From: Bacillota bacterium
Lineage (GTDB): Bacteria > Bacillota > Clostridia > Oscillospirales > Ruminococcaceae
DNA: 25,840 bases
Reading direction: 5' to 3'
Assembly (NCBI GenBank): GCA_023413185.1
Contig: JAEZQD010000114.1
Span: forward strand, 1-25,840
The notes under the pieces were generated by a model. The model was not told where the DNA came from. It saw nothing but the letters and a program-made list of their open reading frames with translations, and did no database searches. The position numbers and the translations under genes are program-made. Shown piece after piece: positions 15,481-24,269 of the stretch. Numbering within the stretch: position 1 is the stretch's first letter; each line of letters opens with the position of its first letter.

Positions 15481-17520
15481 TTATTTCGCGGACGCGGTAT
15501 CAGTCTTCACGAGGGTGCGCTCAGCGGGGGAGAGGTCAAACAGCTCCATGATAACGTCGTCGATGCGCTCGCACAGCACGCTGCGCAGACGGGGGCAGTC
15601 CACCTTAAGCACCTCGTCAACCAGCGAGCAGACCAGCGCACACGACCTTTCATCCGGTATGGGGATGGGGATGGACTCGATGTGGCTGCGCAGCACCTTG
15701 ACCGACTGAAACTTGTTGGAGAAGTAGAAGTGCGCAACCAGACTGTTGAGTACGGCGAGTATGTACTTAATTGGGATATTTTCAAAGCGGGGGATGAGGA
15801 TGTTGCAGCTGTTAAGGGAAAGCGTCTGCTTGTCGTCGTACGCAAAGCACGGCGAGGAGGATACGAACTTATACAGCAGCTTCTCGGGCGCGCGGTAAAA
15901 CCGCTCGGGCGCGACCTGCTGAAACCGCTCGGGCGCAAACTTTAAAAAGGTCTCTGGCTTGCGGTAGGTGTAAGCAAGCAGGTCGGTGCCGCGCAGAACC
16001 GGCTCCATCTCGCGGTATCGGCGGTCCTTCACAAACGTATTGTTGTCGCCCGTTACTATGCCAAGGGCAAAATCCGCGTTGCCCTCCAGTCGGGCAGCGT
16101 GTTCAAATACCTCCAGCTTGACAACAAGGTCGTTCTTTTCATCGCTTACGCTGAAGTTAAACACACTCGAGTGTGCAAGCCGCGCGGGGGACAAATAGTA
16201 ATGCTCCCCGCCGTTTTCCACCTCGATGGGCGAGCGGGGCAAAACGGCATCGTCCCCGTGTTTTTGAAGGGTTACGGTAATGGTAGGCGCATACACCTTG
16301 TCAAAGATGTTGCGCCAGTACTTCACCCGCAGAATATCGCAGTGCCGCGCGACAAGCCCGCGCAGCCGGTCGTGCGCCATGACGTTTAAAAAAGACTGCG
16401 GCAGCACATAGCAAACCGCCCCGCCCGTCTTGCAGGTGTGTATCGCCTTTAGCAAAAACACCGCAAACGATTCAATATGTACCGACTCGGAGTTTGCAAA
16501 CCGTTCCCGCAGCCGCTCCTTGTATGCGTCGTCGTACGCGCTGCCCCACGGCGGGTTTGAGATAACAAGGTCAAACATCTCGTCCGCAAAATCAAACAGG
16601 CTGTCGGTCACCTTTAGGTTTTGGTACAGCACCGCAGGGTTTGCAAGGCGTGCGGCAAGCGTTAGATTTACCCGCGCAAGGCAGATGCTCACGGGGTCGA
16701 TGTCCGCAGCAAACAGGTGGTTTTTTATCAGGGTTTCCCCGTCGGTGTCTGTATGCCGGTGCATGAGGATATGAAAGATATTCATTAAAAAGTTGCCCGT
16801 ACCGCAGCAGGGGTCAAGGATTCGTTTGCCCGACAGCATGCCGTTAGCATCCAGATAGAAGGCGCAGTCCTCGGCAATGCGCTTGGGGGTGTAATATACC
16901 CCCTCGGTTTTTCGCTTTGCAATGCTGCTGATGGACATATACAAAAGCCCCAGAAAGTCCTCGTTATCGATGTAGCGTATCGGCTCACACAGTGCGGCAA
17001 GCGCGTCCTTTATCCGTTGCTCGTCAGGCAATGTAACCAGCATATCGTCTATCAGGCAGCGATACGCGCCCAGCAGCTCCCTGTCTTTTAAGTACGAGAA
17101 CAAAAGCACGTCGCCCGTGCAGGAAAGTAGCCCCCTGCTGGCAAGTAGTTTGAGCGAGTATTCGGCGAGTATCACGCGCATCAGCTCGTCGCCGCCGCCT
17201 AAGGTGTCGACACACGCGATAATGCGTTTGGCGGCGTCGGTGTACTCCTTTTGCGCCACATAGCCCGCGGGCACCACGTTGCCGGTGTGCTTTGTCTTGT
17301 TGCGCCGACGCGTTAAACGGTCGCTTTCGCCGCTTTGTATGCTCTGCACAAGGCGGAGCACGTCGGCTTTATCAAAGCACAGCTTACGCGGGCCCGATTT
17401 TACAGGCCTTAGCTTGCCGCTCTTTACCCAGTTACGCGCCGTCGCCTGGGAGATTAAAAGCACCGAGCACAATTCTTCTATGGTAAGTACGTCTTTGTTG
17501 GCGAGCCGGGTTTTGTCCAT
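15481..17520 (-). CDS. Solitary N6-adenine DNA methyltransferase with N-terminal HTH
   Basis: A predicted DNA adenine-N6 methyltransferase of the Eco57I/TaqI type (gamma class), 679 residues. Order: an excisionase/MerR-like winged helix-turn-helix (about 11-62: LTIEELCSVLLISQATARNW and following), a helical linker, the catalytic domain with YYTP (209-212), motif I DPCCGTGNF (236-244) and motif IV NPPW (322-325), then a TaqI-like target-recognition region (about 480-640). No restriction endonuclease gene is adjacent, so it is either a solitary regulatory methyltransferase or a type II/BREX-like enzyme lacking its partner. The ribosome site GGAGG lies 10 bases before ATG. The HD-domain gene ends 32 bases upstream on the same strand, implying an operon. 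The fused HTH could aid DNA targeting. Confidence 0.88.
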   Translation of the reverse strand: MDKTRLANKDVLTIEELCSVLLISQATARNWVKSGKLRPVKSGPRKLCFDKADVLRLVQSIQSGESDRLTRRRNKTKHTGNVVPAGYVAQKEYTDAAKRIIACVDTLGGGDELMRVILAEYSLKLLASRGLLSCTGDVLLFSYLKDRELLGAYRCLIDDMLVTLPDEQRIKDALAALCEPIRYIDNEDFLGLLYMSISSIAKRKTEGVYYTPKRIAEDCAFYLDANGMLSGKRILDPCCGTGNFLMNIFHILMHRHTDTDGETLIKNHLFAADIDPVSICLARVNLTLAARLANPAVLYQNLKVTDSLFDFADEMFDLVISNPPWGSAYDDAYKERLRERFANSESVHIESFAVFLLKAIHTCKTGGAVCYVLPQSFLNVMAHDRLRGLVARHCDILRVKYWRNIFDKVYAPTITVTLQKHGDDAVLPRSPIEVENGGEHYYLSPARLAHSSVFNFSVSDEKNDLVVKLEVFEHAARLEGNADFALGIVTGDNNTFVKDRRYREMEPVLRGTDLLAYTYRKPETFLKFAPERFQQVAPERFYRAPEKLLYKFVSSSPCFAYDDKQTLSLNSCNILIPRFENIPIKYILAVLNSLVAHFYFSNKFQSVKVLRSHIESIPIPIPDERSCALVCSLVDEVLKVDCPRLRSVLCERIDDVIMELFDLSPAERTLVKTDTASAK

Positions 17521-17552
17521 TGGGTCTAATCCTCCGCGCTTCTAATCAGGGT

Positions 17553-18137
17553 CTATTTGTTTCTTACCGCCGACGTTCCCTGCTCGCGCAGGTAGGTGGA
17601 CTCCAGATCGGCGAGATGCAGCTTGACGGCAAGGGGATATTTTTCGTACGCATGGCTTACGCCAAAGCTTCCGCCCCGCGCCGCCTCGTCAAATCCGCCC
17701 ATGTGCCAGCGCACGGCGATGGCCTCGGCGGGCTTTAAGCGCAAAAACCGCTCGATTAAAAACACCGACTTCTCCCCGTGCCCGAACGGAAACGCGTCCT
17801 CAATCGAGTAGTAGGAGACCTGCTCCCACTGCCCCTTTTCGTTCTTGGCGTTGCGAAAGGCGGTTTTGTAAAACTGCGTCTTGCACAGGTCGTGCAGCAA
17901 CCCGCAGATGGCAAAGCTTTCGTGGTTGTCGGTATCGGCGTCAAAATGCTTCTCCATCAGCACCTGGTACACGCTGACACTGTGCTGAACAAGCCCTGCC
18001 TCGCATGCGCAGTGGTACTTGGTGCTTGCGGGTGCGGTGAAGAAATCGGTGGTCTCAAGCCATTTCAGCAGCTCGTCCGCGCCGTCGCGATGAATGTTTT
18101 TGGTGTAGATATCAACAAACTGTTCTTTATAAGTCAT
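17553..18137 (-). CDS. HD-domain hydrolase
   Basis: A metal-dependent phosphohydrolase of the HD superfamily, 194 residues. Likely metal ligands are His52 (LVQHSVSVY), His82-Asp83 (LLHDLCK), His120 (FGHGEKS) and His145 (VRWHMGG). The N-terminal segment (DGADELLKWLETTDFFTAPASTKYH) is characteristic of a Firmicutes HD family also seen in phages and conjugative elements, as I recall. The substrate is probably a nucleotide or nucleic acid, not determined here. The open frame reaches back to 18197, but AAGGAG lies 7 bases before the ATG at 18137. It is followed after 32 bases by the methyltransferase, so the two are probably co-expressed. Confidence 0.85.
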   Translation of the reverse strand: MTYKEQFVDIYTKNIHRDGADELLKWLETTDFFTAPASTKYHCACEAGLVQHSVSVYQVLMEKHFDADTDNHESFAICGLLHDLCKTQFYKTAFRNAKNEKGQWEQVSYYSIEDAFPFGHGEKSVFLIERFLRLKPAEAIAVRWHMGGFDEAARGGSFGVSHAYEKYPLAVKLHLADLESTYLREQGTSAVRNK

Positions 18138-18275
18138 GGAAATTCTCCTTAATATATATATATGTAACTCTACTCGCCGTAAGCGTAAGCCAAACAAAGG
18201 CTAACCGCCCACCGAGAAGGGGGCATAACACCTGATTGTGATTGGCCATCGCCGTAAGGCGGGACGTTACAATAA

Positions 18276-18310
18276 ATGGTATAACAAACGCTACGCGTTT
18301 ATTATACCAT
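18276..18310. repeat. Long inverted repeat in the mscL-HD intergenic region
   Basis: Arms 18276-18291 and 18295-18310 (16 bases, one mismatch, outer sequence ATGGTATAA) flank a 3-base loop. No T-tract follows on either strand. It lies within about 450 bases without a gene (18138-18585). It may be a weak terminator, an operator or a remnant of a small element. Confidence 0.6.
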
Positions 18311-18413
18311 ATCAAGCACTTCGACGCTACTAAACGCCTCACAATCTTTGCCAAGTCGGGCGAAAAACATCCCGTACAATACCGAGTGTAACCCCTTACA
18401 GAGCGACAATAAA

Positions 18414-18455
18414 ACAGGCGGCGGCTGTGACTTACAAGTCAAAGCCGTCGCCTGT
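18414..18455 (-). terminator. Terminator of the mscL transcript
   Basis: ACAGGCGGCGGCT pairs with AGCCGTCGCCTGT (one mismatch), with an inner GACTT/AAGTC stem. On the minus strand TTTTATTG follows. It lies 130 bases past the mscL stop; the DNA between holds GC-rich repeats (CCCC/GGGG) but no gene. Confidence 0.8.
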
Positions 18456-18585
18456 GATTTTACATGAGAGCTTGCCAAAGGTGCGTATCCCCAATGTGGT
18501 CGCGAATGGGGGAGTGGCAAACTCCTTTACATCGGGCAATTCGGTATCCCCACTAGGGGCATCGGGGAAACCGGGTGGCAGCGTA

Positions 18586-19053
18586 TCATCGTTCTTTAAG
18601 TAGGTCGCGAATCTCGGTCAAGAGCACCGCTTCGTCCGAACGCTTGGGCTCGGGCGGGGGAGCGGGCTTTTCCGCCTCCTTCTTGCGACGTAGGCGGTTG
18701 AGCAGCTTCACCATTAGAAATACCACGAGTGAGATCAGCAGAAAATCGATAATTGTCTGCGCAAACGCACCGTAGCGAAGGCTAACCTCTGCCTCGGTGC
18801 CGATGGTGTCGGGGAAGGTGTACATGATCTGTGTAAAGTTAATCCCCTTTATCAGGTAACCGATTAGCGGGGTGACGAGATCCTGCACGAGGGAGTTGAC
18901 AATCTTCGTAAACGCGCTGCCTACGATAATGCCGACAGCCATATCCACAACGTTGCCGCGGGAGATAAACTCCTTAAACTCACCTGCAATCTTACCCTGT
19001 TTCTTGATGCTTTCTTTTACCTTACCGATATCCACCTGGGGTCTAGTAGCCAT
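18586..19053 (-). CDS. mscL: Large-conductance mechanosensitive channel
   Basis: A homopentameric membrane channel that opens under high membrane tension and releases solutes during osmotic downshock. The 155 residues show the N-terminal amphipathic helix (FKEFISRGNVVDMAVGIIVGSAF, starting near 26), TM1 (about 34-54), an extracellular loop, TM2 (about 97-118) and a charged, proline-rich C-terminus. The motif GNVVDMAVGIIVG is diagnostic. The first 20 residues and the PPPEPKRSD stretch make it slightly longer than the usual 130-150. AAAGGAG lies 9 bases before ATG. It starts 21 bases after the stop of the FtsZ-like gene on the same strand, so the two form an operon driven from 19933-19961. Confidence 0.97.
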   Translation of the reverse strand: MATRPQVDIGKVKESIKKQGKIAGEFKEFISRGNVVDMAVGIIVGSAFTKIVNSLVQDLVTPLIGYLIKGINFTQIMYTFPDTIGTEAEVSLRYGAFAQTIIDFLLISLVVFLMVKLLNRLRRKKEAEKPAPPPEPKRSDEAVLLTEIRDLLKER

Positions 19054-19074
19054 GACGGTTCTCTCCTTTTTGCC

Positions 19075-19824
19075 TTAACTTAGTTGTTTGTTTATTTCTT
19101 TTACCATCTCAAGTGTGCGTGGCGCGGGCTTGGAACGTAAGATCTCAACCCGCATTCCCCCCGGCTGCGCGCTTTCGCTCAGGTAGATGTTCCACAGCAG
19201 CGGAAAGCCTGCCTCCTGCGGCATCAAGCTCAGCAGCGGCGTAATCACGTCGTCTAATTCTAACAGCTCGTCGCCCGGGGAAAGCAGAACGCTGATCATC
19301 GCAGGCCACGCGTGCCGCTCCATCTCAAGGGCGTTTACATCTCGTTCAAACGCCTGGGGGTCAATCTCCTCGTACCGCAGCGAGTGGTGTACCACCGTGC
19401 GAGTCGGGTCGAATGTGGTGCGCAGCTCTGCGGTGTCAAGCTCCAGCAGGCGGGGGCTAACCAGCATATGCGACACCAAATCCATCAGCGCAAACACCCC
19501 TGTTTCGGCATCCTCGCTGCCAAGAGAAAAAATACAGCTGCATTTGTGTTTGATAGCTTTTATAAGCTCCGGCGGCGCGGGGTTACCAATCACCACAAAC
19601 ACCTCCTCTGCCTTGCAGCGGTCAAGCACGCGGGTAAGCAGTACAAGGTCGGCAAGACCGCTGCCGTCCGCAACCAAGCACAAGAAGGAGGGCGGTGTGT
19701 AGCGGTCAATCTCTTCCTCGCTGAGGATGATGGGGTAACCCTCTCCAATATAAGAGGCGGCATATTCGCCCACCCCTAAAAAAATCAGGACCTGCGGGTC
19801 ACAGCTTGCGTGTAAAAAATTCAT
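19075..19824 (-). CDS. Unrecognised protein with a divergent FtsZ/tubulin-like pattern
   Basis: The function is unknown. The product has 249 residues from the start used here, no signal peptide and no membrane helix. The order of elements recalls FtsZ: SFLCLVADGSGLADLVLLT sits where the GGGTGTG loop is expected, EEVFVVIGNP fits the next strand, ELIKAIKHKCSCIFSL the region after it, RLLELDTAELRTTF resembles INLDFADVRTVM, and AMISVLLSPGDELLELDDV with FPLLWNIYLSE and MRVEILRS resembles the C-terminal domain. The GTP-binding glycines are lost. The ATG at 19824 follows AAGGGA by 12 bases and lies downstream of a strong promoter. The frame continues to a GTG at 19947; that longer form would contain the promoter. 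It precedes mscL by 21 bases. The fold assignment is by eye only. Confidence 0.45.
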   Translation of the reverse strand: MNFLHASCDPQVLIFLGVGEYAASYIGEGYPIILSEEEIDRYTPPSFLCLVADGSGLADLVLLTRVLDRCKAEEVFVVIGNPAPPELIKAIKHKCSCIFSLGSEDAETGVFALMDLVSHMLVSPRLLELDTAELRTTFDPTRTVVHHSLRYEEIDPQAFERDVNALEMERHAWPAMISVLLSPGDELLELDDVITPLLSLMPQEAGFPLLWNIYLSESAQPGGMRVEILRSKPAPRTLEMVKEINKQLS

Positions 19825-19932
19825 GAGTACGACCAATCCCTTCCGCAATCCTTCGCAAACAGGCGACACAACGTGTGCTTGTCTGGCAATAACCGAGTCT
19901 GCCGCAATGCAGCAATCGGTTGCATCAACTCT

Positions 19933-19961
19933 ATTATGCACAGGCACCGGGGAGTTGTCCA
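19933..19961 (-). promoter_or_regulatory. Promoter of the FtsZ-like-mscL operon
   Basis: On the minus strand TGGACA (19961-19956), exactly 17 bases, then CATAAT (19938-19933), each one base from consensus. It argues for the ATG at 19824 over the GTG at 19947 as the start of the first gene. Confidence 0.65.
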
Positions 19962-20038
19962 GTCCAAACCAGTGGCAGGTAACATTTAGCCTATGGTTTA
20001 TTCATAATATACGCCTAGAACTTCGCACGGTGACCCGA

Positions 20039-20044
20039 TATAAT
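20039..20044 (+). promoter_or_regulatory. Candidate -10 box of the ABC exporter operon
   Basis: A perfect TATAAT lies about 87 bases before the ATPase start. The region 16-18 bases upstream (CTAGAAC) is a poor -35 box, so an activator or a weak promoter is likely if this site is used. Confidence 0.35.
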
Positions 20045-20130
20045 TGCTACTGAGATTAAAGCATACACACAGAAGACGCTACTGTACCATATGCAAACAT
20101 AGCAGTAATAAGGTATGAGGATGAGTATTG

Positions 20131-20835
20131 ATGAACAGTATTGTAACATTCCAGGATGTGCGCAAAAGCTACCGCATGGGGGAGGTTGTCATCCATGCGG
20201 CGGATGGCATTAACCTGACCATAGACCGCGGGGAATTCGCGATTATTGTTGGACCCAGCGGCGCGGGCAAAACCACCGTGCTCAATATGCTCGGCGGCAT
20301 GGACACCTGCGATTCGGGCAAGATTATCGTAGACGGCGAGGACATTGCGGCGTACAGCCCCAAACGGCTGATTGCCTATCGCCGGCATGACATTGGCTTT
20401 GTGTTTCAGTTTTACAATCTGGTTCAGAATCTAACGGCGCTTGAGAACGTAGAGCTTGCCGCGCAGATCTGTAAAGACCCCATTCCCGCAGAGGAGGTTC
20501 TGCGAGAGGTGGGGCTTTTTGAGCGTCAAAACAACTTTCCCGCTCAGCTTTCGGGCGGTGAGCAGCAGCGTGTTGCCATAGCGCGCGCCCTTGCAAAGCG
20601 CCCTAAGCTGTTGCTGTGCGACGAGCCTACCGGCGCGCTGGACTACAACACCGGCAAAACCATACTAAAGCTGCTGCAGGATACCTGCAAAAACCTCGGT
20701 ATCACGGTGGTGGTCATCACGCACAATCAGGCAATTACCCCCATGGCGGACCGCATTATTAAGGTGAAGAACAGCCGTGTGCAGGAGATGGTGCAAAACA
20801 GCGACCCCATAGCGGTGGAAAGGATTGAATGGTAG
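20131..20835 (+). CDS. ABC exporter ATPase, LolD/MacB type
   Basis: The cytoplasmic ATPase of a type VII (MacB/FtsX-like) ABC system, which couples ATP hydrolysis to conformational change outside the membrane. All motifs are intact in 234 residues: Walker A GPSGAGKT, Q-loop VFQFYNLVQNLTALENVE, signature LSGGEQQRVAIARAL, Walker B LLLCDEPTGALD and the switch histidine in VVITHN. DEPTGALD and the QFYNL sequence are characteristic of the LolD/MacB/BceA group. GAGG lies 10 bases before the ATG at 20131; a TTG one codon earlier is possible. The stop overlaps the permease start by 7 bases, so the two are translated together. Confidence 0.93.
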   Translation: MNSIVTFQDVRKSYRMGEVVIHAADGINLTIDRGEFAIIVGPSGAGKTTVLNMLGGMDTCDSGKIIVDGEDIAAYSPKRLIAYRRHDIGFVFQFYNLVQNLTALENVELAAQICKDPIPAEEVLREVGLFERQNNFPAQLSGGEQQRVAIARALAKRPKLLLCDEPTGALDYNTGKTILKLLQDTCKNLGITVVVITHNQAITPMADRIIKVKNSRVQEMVQNSDPIAVERIEW

Positions 20836-23800
20836 CGATGAAAAAAGTCCTGGTCACCTCCGCCCTGCGGGAGATTCGTAAAACGTTCAGCCGCTTTCTT
20901 TCCATCTTATTAATCGTAGCACTCGGCACGGGGTTCTTTGCGGGGGTTAAGGCAACCACGCCGGATATGCTGTTGACCATTGATCGGTATTTTGACGACT
21001 ACCGCCTTGCCGACCTGCGGGTGGTGTCCACCATGGGTCTTAACGAGGACGATATCGAGAGCCTGCGCAGTGCGCAGGGAGTACAGGCGGTTATGCCCTC
21101 GTACACCGCCGATGTGCTAACCTATAGCGAGAGCAAGCAGCTTGTGCTTCGGCTGCATTCGTTGCCCCTTGCCGCAGAGGAGGACTCCCTTAACCGCCTG
21201 ACGCTGGTTGATGGCAGAATGCCCGTGCAATCGGGCGAGTGCCTTGCCGAGAAGCGCCCTTCCGATGTCGTTGGGTATCAAATCGGAGACGTCATCACCG
21301 TGGAGACAGACGGCGAAGACCCGATAGAGGATATGCTGTCGGTCACGCAGTTTACCGTGGTGGGGCTGGTCTCATCCCCTTATTATATCTCGTTTGAGCG
21401 GGGAACCAGCTCGGTGGGAAGCGGCTCTGTCGACCGCTATCTGTATATCCCCGAGCGGGATTTCAGCTATACGGTATACACCGATGCGTTTGTTGCGCTG
21501 GACGGCGCACGTGAAGCGAAAAGCTACCAAGAGCCGTACAACGAAATCGTTGACGCAAAGGCGGAGGAGCTGAAAACGGTTGCCGCCCTGCGGGAGCGGG
21601 AACGGTACGAGGAGATAGTCGCCGAGGTGACGCAGGAGCTTGACAAGGGCAGGCGGGAGCTTGCCGACGCAAAACAAGAGGCGGACCAAAAGCTGGCCGA
21701 CGCGCGCAGCGAGCTTGACGATGCCCGCAAAAAGCTTGACGACGGACGCAGGGAATACTACGACGGGCTCGAAGCCTTTCAAACCGAGATAGCCGACGCG
21801 CAGAAGAAGCTGGACGACGGAGAAAAGGAGCTTGCCGAGGGCTGGCAAGAGTATCGTGAGGGGCTAACAACCTACGAGCGGGAAAGCGCGTCCGCCCACG
21901 AAAAGCTCGCTGCCGCCAATGCGCAGATTGCGGCAGGGCTTGCTCAGTACGAGCAGGGGCTTGCCCAGTATGAGCAGGCGGTACAGACCCATGCGGCACT
22001 TTCGGGTGCGTTTGCAACCGTGCAAAACCCCGAGTCTGGTTTAGAGCAGCGTCAGACGGCGCTTGCGACCATATCGGGCATTGCCGCCGCGCTTAGCGAG
22101 AGCGAGGATACCGCACCACTTGCGCAGGTGCTCGCCGCCTATGTCGCCGCCCCCGAAAACCCGGTGAACATCTATGCCACGCAGGCGGCACTCGATGCCT
22201 TTGCCGGTACGCTTACACAGAACAAGAAGAAGCTTGACGACGCAAAGGCGAAACTGGCTAAGGCAAGCAGAGAGGTGTCCGCCGGCTATGCGGCGCTTGC
22301 CGCTGCAAGCACACAGCTGGAAAACGCAAGGCAGCAGCTTGAAGACGGGCAAAAAGCACTGGACGAGGGCAGGGAGGAGCTTAAGGCGGAGAAGGCAAAG
22401 GGTGAGCAAAAGCTTGCCGACGCTGCACGGGAGCTCCGAGACGCAGAGCGCAAGCTTGCAAGCGGCGAGCTCGAGTATGAGGACGCAAAGAATACCGCCC
22501 AGCGCGAGTTAGCCGACGCGCAGGCGGAGATTGACGACGCGCAGAAAAAGCTAGACGACCTTTCGCCGCCCGAGTGGTATATCTTAACGAGGGACAGCAT
22601 TCCCGGCAACGCGGCATACTACGACGATGCCAACCGAATCGACGCCATTGCGCGGGTATTTCCGCTGTTCTTCCTTCTCGTGGCGGCGCTGGTGTGCCTT
22701 ACGACCATGACGCGCATGGTGGAGGAGCAGCGAACCGAGCTTGGCACCGTTAAGGCGCTTGGCTACAGCAAGGGCGCGGCGGCATTCAAGTTCTTGTTCT
22801 ACTGCGGGCTTGCAAGCCTGTTAGGGAGCGCGGCAGGGCTTGCAATCGGGTTTAAGGTGTTCCCGTTTGTCATCGGCTCGGCGTACGGCATTCTGTATCA
22901 AATCCCCCCGATACAGACCCCGTTCCATTGGAGCTATGCCATCCCCACGGCATTGGTGGCGGTGCTGGGAACCATGGCTGCGGCCCTGGTTGCGTGCTAC
23001 AAGGAGCTTGCCGAACAGCCCGCCGCGCTGATGCGCCCCAAGGCGCCAAAGCCGGGCAAGCGGGTGTTGCTCGAGCGCATCACCCCCATATGGCGTCGTC
23101 TTGGGTTTACGCAGAAGGTCACCGTGCGTAACCTTTTGCGGTATAAGCGCAGGATGCTGATGACGGTGGTCGGCATTGCGGGCTGCACCGCACTGATGGT
23201 GGCAGGCTTTGGCTTGAAGGACTCGATCTCATCCATCGGCACTAAGCAGTACGGTGACATCTTCCTGTACCACGGTATGGTGCTGCTGGACCAGGATAAG
23301 GGGCAAGACCAAAAAGACCGGCTTGGCAAAACGGTCGCCGAACAAAAGAACATCATCGGAGCACTGGGCGCGCGGCAGGAGACGGTCACTGCGCTGTCCG
23401 GCAGCGGCGGGCGTGAGTTTGATGCGGTGCTGTTTGTGCCAAAGACCACCGAACGCATCGACGATTATGCGGTGCTGCGCACACGGGTGGGCAAAGAGCC
23501 AATCTCGCTGGATGCAGACGGCGCGGTGATAACTGAAAAGCTCGCGGAGCTGCTTGATTTACAGGCGGGTGACACCATCACGCTGCGGGATGCAGACAAC
23601 CGCCCCTACGACATCCGAGTGGCGGCTGTGACTGAAAACTATCTGTTCCATTACATCTATCTGTCTCACGAACAGTACGAGCGGGTATTTGAAACACCCT
23701 TTGAGCCAAACACGCTGTTTTTGCGTCTGGCCGATACCTCGGACGACGCGCAGGATGCGCTATCGCGCGCGCTGATTTCAAACGACTATGTGGTTTCGGT

Positions 23801-24251
23801 ATCCTACAACTCCTCGGCGGAACAAAGCTTTTTCGACACACTCTCGAGCCTGGATTACGTGGTGCTGGTATTGATTATATCGGCAGGTCTGCTTGCGTTT
23901 GTGGTGCTGTACAATCTGACCAACATCAACGTAACCGAGCGCATCCGCGAGATCGCCACCATCAAGGTGCTGGGCTTCTACGACGCCGAGGTATCCGCGT
24001 ACGTTTACAGGGAGAATGTGTTGCTTTGCCTTATCGGCATCGCGTTTGGTCTGTTTGGCGGCGTCTTTTTGCATGCCTTTGTTGTACAGCAGGGAGAGAT
24101 AGACGCGGTGATGTTCGGACGCCAGATTGGGCTGCATAGCTTTGCGATGAGCGCACTGCTCACGGCGCTGTTCGCACTGCTGGTTAACCTGTCGCTGCAT
24201 TTTCGATTAAAACACATCAGCATGGTGGAATCGCTTAAGTCGGTGGAATAA
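20829..24251 (+). CDS. Large FtsX/MacB-type ABC permease with extracellular coiled coil
   Basis: The permease partner of the adjacent ATPase, 1140 residues. Helix 1 (about 21-42) leads into a MacB-like extracellular region (about 43-225). Two long charged heptad segments follow (about 227-390 and 461-577) rich in ADAQKKLDDG-type repeats, separated by a non-coiled Ala-rich stretch (about 390-460) and probably forming an antiparallel hairpin. The first FtsX domain has three helices (about 608-728); another helix (about 775-795), a second extracellular domain and a second FtsX domain (about 1010-1135) complete it. The whole architecture is known from Clostridia; the substrate is unknown. Proteins of this kind act as mechanotransmitters or lipid/peptide exporters. 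The ATG at 20829 overlaps the ATPase stop; the ATG at 20838 (MKKVLV) is an alternative. Confidence 0.92.
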   Translation: MVAMKKVLVTSALREIRKTFSRFLSILLIVALGTGFFAGVKATTPDMLLTIDRYFDDYRLADLRVVSTMGLNEDDIESLRSAQGVQAVMPSYTADVLTYSESKQLVLRLHSLPLAAEEDSLNRLTLVDGRMPVQSGECLAEKRPSDVVGYQIGDVITVETDGEDPIEDMLSVTQFTVVGLVSSPYYISFERGTSSVGSGSVDRYLYIPERDFSYTVYTDAFVALDGAREAKSYQEPYNEIVDAKAEELKTVAALRERERYEEIVAEVTQELDKGRRELADAKQEADQKLADARSELDDARKKLDDGRREYYDGLEAFQTEIADAQKKLDDGEKELAEGWQEYREGLTTYERESASAHEKLAAANAQIAAGLAQYEQGLAQYEQAVQTHAALSGAFATVQNPESGLEQRQTALATISGIAAALSESEDTAPLAQVLAAYVAAPENPVNIYATQAALDAFAGTLTQNKKKLDDAKAKLAKASREVSAGYAALAAASTQLENARQQLEDGQKALDEGREELKAEKAKGEQKLADAARELRDAERKLASGELEYEDAKNTAQRELADAQAEIDDAQKKLDDLSPPEWYILTRDSIPGNAAYYDDANRIDAIARVFPLFFLLVAALVCLTTMTRMVEEQRTELGTVKALGYSKGAAAFKFLFYCGLASLLGSAAGLAIGFKVFPFVIGSAYGILYQIPPIQTPFHWSYAIPTALVAVLGTMAAALVACYKELAEQPAALMRPKAPKPGKRVLLERITPIWRRLGFTQKVTVRNLLRYKRRMLMTVVGIAGCTALMVAGFGLKDSISSIGTKQYGDIFLYHGMVLLDQDKGQDQKDRLGKTVAEQKNIIGALGARQETVTALSGSGGREFDAVLFVPKTTERIDDYAVLRTRVGKEPISLDADGAVITEKLAELLDLQAGDTITLRDADNRPYDIRVAAVTENYLFHYIYLSHEQYERVFETPFEPNTLFLRLADTSDDAQDALSRALISNDYVVSVSYNSSAEQSFFDTLSSLDYVVLVLIISAGLLAFVVLYNLTNINVTERIREIATIKVLGFYDAEVSAYVYRENVLLCLIGIAFGLFGGVFLHAFVVQQGEIDAVMFGRQIGLHSFAMSALLTALFALLVNLSLHFRLKHISMVESLKSVE

Positions 24252-24269
24252 GCAGAATCGAATATCGCA

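Noticed and set aside
15439..15945. 168-residue plus-strand ORF
   Set aside because: Antisense shadow of the methyltransferase C-terminus; composition is that of a GC-rich complementary frame.
19075..19947. Longer reading of the FtsZ-like gene from GTG at 19947
   Set aside because: There is no ribosome site before that GTG, and a near-consensus promoter lies across it, so a transcript from that promoter would begin downstream.
21463..22017. 184-residue Arg/Pro-rich minus-strand ORF
   Set aside because: Complementary frame of the coiled-coil repeats of the permease.
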